Below are positions 1 to 10,681 of a stretch of DNA of 10,681 nt, piece by piece. Below the pieces are notes generated by a model. The model was not told the origin of the DNA, did no database searches, and saw nothing but the letters and a program-made list of their open reading frames with translations. The position numbers and the translations under genes are program-made. This stretch comes from Pigoraptor vietnamica (taxonomy: Eukaryota; Opisthokonta; Filasterea), in assembly GCA_943704525.1 (NCBI GenBank), contig CALSCQ010001556.1, positions 1 to 10,681 of the forward strand, read 5' to 3'. Positions within the stretch are counted from its first letter, which is position 1. Every line of letters starts with the position of its first letter.

Positions 1-2
1 GG

Positions 3-6927
<6,925 letters not shown>

Positions 6928-7048
6928 GCGCCGCGCAGTGTCCGCCGACAAGCAAGGGCCCGTTGCGGCCCGAGTGGCGTGTGCGCCGCGTGCATCTGAA
7001 AATATAATACGCATTGCGTGCACATCGCTACCTAGTCTCAAGAATAGT
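6928..7048. other. Convergent intergenic spacer with an A+T-rich island
   Basis: These 121 bp separate the ROCK stop codon (6925-6927) from the stop codon of the opposite gene (7049-7051). Most of it is GC-rich, but 6998-7010 is an A+T run (AAAATATAATA). No AATAAA hexamer is present on either strand. The A+T run is the only candidate for 3'-end formation of one or both messages, and the two 3' UTRs must be very short or overlap. Confidence 0.6.
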
Positions 7049-10000
7049 TTAGTCTGTCAGGTCGACCACCGACGACGATGGCCTGCGAGCGGCTTCGTCA
7101 CGCCGCGTCAATGGCAGCCTGCGCATAGCCGCCCTGCGAAGAACGCCGTCACTCGCTCTGAAATTACATGCGAGACCCTCCGTGCCCTGCGCGCTGGATA
7201 TGTTCGTCCCGGCGCCTTCGCCGACGCTCCTCCCTCGAGGATCGTTGAAGAACGAGTGGGTGACCCCTTCAGCTGCAGGCCCACCAAACGCCGGTACCAA
7301 AGCCGCGACGCCGGTACCCGCGGCGCTCATGGTACCCGCGGCACCCAGGCTCGGAACGTCCTGTCCGCCGACCAGAGTGACGCCATCGTCCGAGCTGTCG
7401 TAATCGACGAGTGAGTTGGCTCGACCGAGGGGTGGAGCATCGGGCGCCCCCACGCCGCCCGCCGCATACCGAGGCGCATACGTGCCGTGCACGAGAGGGA
7501 CGGCGGGCAGGGGGGAGACGCCCGGAATGTACTTCTCCGGCATCTCCGTCCTCTCGTCGTCGTCGGACGTATCAATCGGAGCCAATGGCGCAGGAACAAG
7601 TAGGGGTTGCCCTCCGCCCGCCCCCCGACGCACAGCGGTCGCGTCCGTCAAATCCGCGCCGTCCGATGAATCTATCAGAGTGTCGATCACCTCACGCCAG
7701 TTTTCCATGTCGGGCGAGCCGGGGGGAGTCGCGTCAATTTCCATCGGAATGGCCTCGTCGTCCGCCTCCGCAGGCACGCTCGGATCGCGCGGACCCTCCG
7801 CCGACTGCCGTTGCGTTGACGCCGGCGCGCCTGCACGCTCACCTCGCGCCTGCGCAGCGGCTGTCTCGCCCTGTCCTTCGGCCGCAGCAGCCGGCCTCCA
7901 CAACGACGTCACGTCGATTGCCCCATCGACTTCCATGGGTGTGAAGTCTGCCCCATTCGGTCCGCGAAGACCGTCGGCCGTCGCCCTCTCCGCCCCACGC
8001 GCACCGAGCGGTGCATCAACAAGGCCATGCGACGGGGACCCCTTCGCATACGTCACTTCGACAGCTTCAACGAACGGCGTCAGGGCACTCACGGCGGCAG
8101 AGGCTTCGAGGGGTTCGTCCGCATTCGCCGGTGCCCTGACGACCATCGAGTCCGATGGCGCCGCAGTGTTTGCTATAGGCTCGGCGACCGTCGCCAGTGG
8201 CCTTCCATCCGCAGTCGCGTCCGCAGTCGCGTCCGCAGATTCGTGCCGCCCACTCACACCATGGCCTTGAGGACTGTCCGGCACTTCCTCCTTCTCCGCC
8301 CTCGCGTCAACAGGCGCGCTCCCGATGGCGAGATCGATGACCCCGCTGTGGGCGGCTGCCAAGGGAAACGGCGAGCCGAGTGGCGACTGGACACCCGCGC
8401 GACCGTCCGCCGATTCAGTCGACGTCGGGGGATCGAGCGGTACTGGGCTTGCGGGGCGCGCCACAGCAGCGTCAGGCGTGTCGGCGCGCAGTGAAGGGAA
8501 AGCGGGCGTCGCAGAGCGGCTGTCTCTCTTCGGTACCACAATGACGTCCTCGTCCTCGCCCGCTGGGACCGCGGGGGTGATCGAGCGCACGACGGACGAC
8601 ATCATGCCGTCGGCCTTGGACAGGCCGCGAATCAGCTCAAAGATGTCGCGCCGCATACGGACGGCGTCGTCCACGTTGAACCAGGTGGAGAGGTCAATCT
8701 GCGGGTTGTACTCGTTTGCATCAGTACCTCGATATCCTACGTTCACACAGGCCATGGCGCTTGAGAGGAGGGGGGGGGTTGCGGACTCATACGCACCGGC
8801 GGTCGGAAGTCCTGGATGGGCTTTGCGAGCAGCATCTCAATGTACTTTAGCATAAACACGCCGCAGTCGCTGAAATTCTTCTGTCCCGGCACCTGCGTCC
8901 CACGGCCATTTCCCGTTAGTATAGCACGTGCGCTCAACAGGGTTACGACGGCACATTCACGATAGTCGTGTGATCAGGCTGCCTTGCGCCCACCTTGGCG
9001 ACGTTCCCTTCAAGCTTCGACGCAAGGGGCGCGCCGTTCGGGCACTTTGCCTTGTACTCCTCTGTGAGATACCTGCAAACGCTCACCGTTAGTTACAACG
9101 GCCAAAACACAACGACCAAGGAGCGCGAGGGATACCTTTAAGAGCTGGCAACGGCCAAAACACAACGACCAAGCAGAGGGACAGTGTCATGAGCCGAACA
9201 TTTGCACGTAAACGGCGGTCACGAAAGCGCAGCAAACTCACGCGAGCAGATTGCTCGAGACGCGCGGGTGGCGCTGGTGCAGCGAGTCAAAGACGATCAC
9301 ACAGGGGCTGCAGTGACAACAGGGCATTCCGTCAGTCACGTGCGGTGCCACTGACATGATAAGAGACGTCCACGACAGCCGGGCGCCGAAAACAGCAGCG
9401 ACGACGACACCCACGCGCGCGGGACGGGTTCCTTCGCTTTCCGTCGATCCACCGTGGTGCCTTTGGGCACCGCAACGCCCTGTGACTCGCCGTCGCTTTC
9501 AAGCACAATTGCACTGGCGGCCTTGTCCTCGCCCTCCACGTCCACGTCGGGCTCGTCCTGCACGAGTCGTCAAGTGTGCTCAACAACAGATTCCCCTGGA
9601 CTGTTACTCCTCGCACATGTTGAGCGCAAATGGCACGCTTTACGATGTGCACGAAACACACCTTGCGACCGATGAGCATGCCCGGATAGAAAATGACGGC
9701 GAGGTACCAGTGGGCGCTACGCGGGGAGGAAGAGCAGAGAGTGAGCACTCTTAGTGGGGATGCCAAGCGCGCCCGCAATTCGCACCTCTCGTTCACGGGG
9801 ATGACGACCATGTCCTTCTCAAAAAGATTGATGTTGCGGGTCCACTTCTGAACGCGCTGATGCATCACCGTCCCCTTGTGCGTGTCACTGCAAGCAAGCG
9901 AGCGAGGGGACAGGTGTCAGCGACCGCTGCCACTACCGGCGGTCGATTGCTGGACTGCAGTGTGTGAGTGGTGCACACGTATCAAGTGGTTACACCATAC

Positions 10001-10593
10001 GTATCAAGTGGTTACGGTTAGGGTTAGGGCGGCGTACCCGTCCACTTTCGGGCCGCTTTTCGCGCCGGCCGTCAGTTTCTCGTAGAAGAAGCTGTTAAAT
10101 ATGTGGATGCGGTCCTTCTGCTCCTTCGTCATCCGCTCGTTCCAGAGGTATCTGCCACGCCGAGCACGCAGAGTAACAGGGTGAGAAAAAGACGCAGGGT
10201 TTTCGCAACTCACGCAGTGGATTTGAAAAACAGGCACGCTGAGCACGCAGAGTGAGTGACAGGGTGAGAAAGCAGGACCTTCGCAACTCATGCAGCAGAT
10301 TTGGGAAAAAAGGCGCGAAACGAAACGCACGGGCCAGTCACGATGATGCAGCACACAAAAGGCAGCACAGCCTTGCGCACTACCGCGCCATCGCACAGCG
10401 AACAGGAAGCGGAAAATAGATGCACACGGGCCACACACGAGGCGCGCACTTCCATGACGTCACGGAGGAGCCTGGCCCCCAGCACACCCACTTGATGTAA
10501 AACTCGATGATAACGTCGTTGAGAAACTCGCCGTCGCTGAGGCGCTCGATATCCGACGCCGCGAGGGTGACCTGGCCGTTGTACACAAACTCA
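7049..10593 (-). CDS. SENP6/7-like: SUMO-specific cysteine protease, Ulp2/SENP6-7 class, 9 exons, 5' partial
   Basis: Proteases of this class remove SUMO, mainly poly-SUMO chains, from nuclear proteins (family knowledge). Minus-strand exons in reading order: 10593-10492, 10151-10038, 9887-9786, 9716-9662, 9557-9415, 9307-9242, 9072-8994, 8892-8797, 8698-7049. They total 2407 nt: one base of a split codon, then 802 codons including the TAA at 7051-7049. All introns are GT..AG and phases agree. The domain opens with VYNGQVTLAASDIERLSDGE, FLNDVIIEFYIKYL and DRIHIFNSFFYEKL. These match SENP6/7 (GEFLNDVIIDFYLKYL, DRIHIFSSFFYKRL) better than SENP1/2. Catalytic residues are His108, Asp179 and Cys230. 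The N-terminal region is beyond the right edge. The long C-terminal tail recalls yeast Ulp2, not animal SENP6, which ends soon after the catalytic domain. Confidence 0.92.
7052..7069 (-). other. Canonical SUMO-interacting motif at the extreme C-terminus (VVDLTD)
   Basis: VVDLTD (residues 796-801) follows three serines and is immediately followed by the stop codon. V-[VI]-D-L-T-D is one of the best-known forms of the motif. It is the strongest of the set. Confidence 0.7.
7370..7414 (-). other. SUMO-interacting motif candidates 4 and 5 (SLVDYDSSDDGVTLV)
   Basis: A Leu-Val core followed by DYDSSDD, then a second hydrophobic group VTLV, share one acidic Ser-rich spacer (residues 681-695). The Ser-Ser-Asp-Asp is a typical casein-kinase-2-like site. 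These are motif-level calls only. Confidence 0.4.
7673..7690 (-). other. SUMO-interacting motif candidate 3 of the tail (VIDTLI)
   Basis: VIDTLI (residues 589-594) is followed by DSSDGAD, giving a hydrophobic stretch with a Ser-Asp acidic side that could be strengthened by phosphorylation. It might instead be a short helix. Confidence 0.4.
8208..8238 (-). repeat. 12-bp in-frame coding repeat
   Basis: Two and a half copies of a 12-bp unit encode the Ala-Asp-Ala-Thr repeat (ADATADATAD) in the disordered tail. The repeat keeps the reading frame, so it is tolerated length variation. Confidence 0.85.
8330..8341 (-). other. SUMO-interacting motif candidate 2 of the tail (VIDL)
   Basis: VIDL (residues 372-375) matches the common V-I-D-L core, but the flanks (HSG before, AIGS after) carry little acid. 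It is a weaker candidate than the terminal motif. Confidence 0.45.
8534..8545 (-). other. SUMO-interacting motif candidate 1 of the tail (VIVV)
   Basis: VIVV (residues 304-307) directly follows GEDED. This is the acidic-then-hydrophobic form of a SUMO-interacting motif. It is the first motif after the catalytic domain, about 30 residues beyond its last helix. Confidence 0.6.
9096..9173. repeat. 25-bp perfect direct repeat in a protease intron
   Basis: Bases 9096-9120 recur exactly at 9149-9173, a 53-bp offset, within intron 9241-9073 of the minus-strand gene. A short GATACCT match beside each copy (near 9068 and 9131) suggests the duplicated block once included the 3' splice junction. Confidence 0.93.
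9492..9509 (-). other. SUMO-interacting-like motif in the catalytic insertion
   Basis: The residues IVLESD (141-146), preceded by Ser-Ala and followed by Gly-Glu-Ser, fit a hydrophobic SUMO-interacting core followed by acidic and phosphorylatable residues. It lies between the catalytic His and Asp, in the family-typical insertion. Function is inferred from motif only. Confidence 0.55.
9977..10029. repeat. 17-bp tandem pair followed by telomere-like TTAGGG units
   Basis: Bases 9977-9993 recur at 9999-10015. The second copy is followed at once by GGTTAGGGTTAGGG (10016-10029). All lie in intron 10037-9888 of the protease gene, just inside its 5' splice site. Two units are too few to be a chromosome end. 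Confidence 0.9.
10156..10313. repeat. Imperfect 79-bp tandem duplication in the largest protease intron
   Basis: Bases 10156-10234 and 10235-10313 are two diverged copies sharing GAGCACGCAGAGT, ACAGGGTGAGAAA and TTCGCAACTCA. They sit in the 340-nt intron 10491-10152. The copy nearer the exon ends in the functional CAG acceptor. In the other copy that AG has been lost. The rest of the intron (10314-10491) holds nothing I recognise. Confidence 0.93.
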
Positions 10594-10681
10594 CTGCGGC
10601 GACGGTTTGTGAGGAGATACGCTCGGCAACAGTCCGCCCGCCCAGAGTGCTCACTAAATGCCCTCCCAAAAAAAAAAAAAG
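10594..10681 (-). other. Partial intron of the protease gene at the right edge
   Basis: Upstream of the first visible exon the minus strand reads GTCGCCGCAG, a 3' splice site at 10596-10594. Beyond it is non-coding-looking sequence and a 13-base poly-A (+ strand) at 10668-10680. The poly-A ends the window and could be intronic or an assembly-edge artefact. Confidence 0.7.

Larger units (their letters stand above)
7049..8698 (-). other. Last exon: end of catalytic fold plus about 520-residue disordered tail
   Basis: This is the largest exon, 549 codons plus stop. After the DLSTWF helix the sequence becomes low-complexity, rich in Ala, Pro, Ser, Gly, Asp and Glu with many S/T-P sites, and no folded domain is recognisable. 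Acidic and hydrophobic clusters recur: GEDEDVIVVPK, GVIDLA, EVIDTLIDSSDG, SLVDYDSSDDGVTLV and the terminal SVVDLTD. A PMEVD/PMEID pair lies at residues 506-510 and 570-574. The start at 8698 is fixed by frame and by homology. The frame upstream stays open to 8755 but would be intron. Other strong open frames on the + strand here are GC-driven shadows. An intron inside this exon cannot be excluded without transcript data. Confidence 0.85.
8797..10593 (-). other. Ulp/SENP (C48) catalytic domain, exons 1-8 visible
   Basis: The catalytic His is in VNESAHWYLAVIFYPG (His108, bases 9712-9710), whose Ser is made by the splice between 9786 and 9716. The Asp is in PCVIVFDSL (Asp179, 9288-9286). The nucleophile is in GQKNFSDCGVFMLKYIEM (Cys230, 8865-8863), and the oxyanion Gln is six residues before it (Gln224). 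Between His and Asp lies an acidic insertion of roughly 50-60 residues (mainly exon 9557-9415, starting DEPDVDVEGED). Insertions splitting the catalytic domain are a hallmark of SENP6/7. The fold closes with DLSTWFNVDDAVRMRRDIFELI at the start of the last exon, aligned to the NLANWF..RMRTKREEIRNII helix of SENP6. All key residues are present, so an active enzyme is expected. Confidence 0.93.

Noticed and set aside
7411-8855. Several long + strand open frames opposite the protease tail (up to 284 codons)
   Set aside because: They are antisense shadows of a GC-rich exon, with no domain, no splice continuity and Arg/Pro/Ser composition typical of shadow frames.
10016-10029. TTAGGG units as a chromosome end
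   Set aside because: Only about two units, flanked on both sides by exons of one gene in correct order.
10668-10680. Poly-A run as a retroposed cDNA tail
   Set aside because: It sits at the window edge upstream of an intron-containing gene on the other strand, so it is not behind any coding end. An intronic T-tract or edge artefact is simpler.

Overview
The window is nuclear DNA of a GC-rich, intron-rich eukaryote. It holds two convergent protein-coding genes that both run off the window edges. The case for eukaryotic DNA is direct: 22 exons of one gene and 9 of the other join in frame through GT..AG introns of 69-340 nt, and the joined proteins belong to eukaryote-only families. A Rho-kinase (ROCK) homologue together with GC-rich third codon positions suggests a unicellular relative of animals or an amoebozoan. 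I cannot name the species from the sequence.

Left part (about 72-6927, + strand): a Rho-associated coiled-coil kinase. It lacks only the N-terminus, including the glycine-rich loop, which lies off the left edge. My exon chain gives 3696 nt, i.e. 1231 residues plus stop, with no frame break. The order is AGC/DMPK-type kinase with its C-terminal tail and hydrophobic motif, about 666 residues of coiled coil ending in a Rho-binding-like segment, a Ser/Thr-rich linker, then a PH domain split by a C1 zinc finger.

Middle (6928-7048): a 121-bp convergent intergenic spacer with a small A+T-rich island that may serve 3'-end formation of both transcripts.

Right part (10593 down to 7049, - strand): a SUMO-specific cysteine protease of the Ulp2/SENP6-7 class. 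The N-terminal region is off the right edge. Eight exons encode the catalytic domain (His, Asp and Cys all visible, plus the oxyanion Gln). One large last exon adds a disordered tail of about 520 residues with several SUMO-interacting-like motifs, one of them formed by the last six residues of the protein.

The two genes have no obvious shared pathway: one is cytoskeletal Rho signalling, the other SUMO-chain removal. Their convergence looks like compact gene packing. The recurring unexplained structure is in the introns. Several carry short or 79-85 bp direct duplications, some spanning splice junctions. Five introns are multiples of three and stop-free, so they could be retained in frame. The 5' splice sites follow GTG(C/G)G(T/C) rather than GTRAGT. 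I found no RNA genes, mobile elements or CRISPR arrays.
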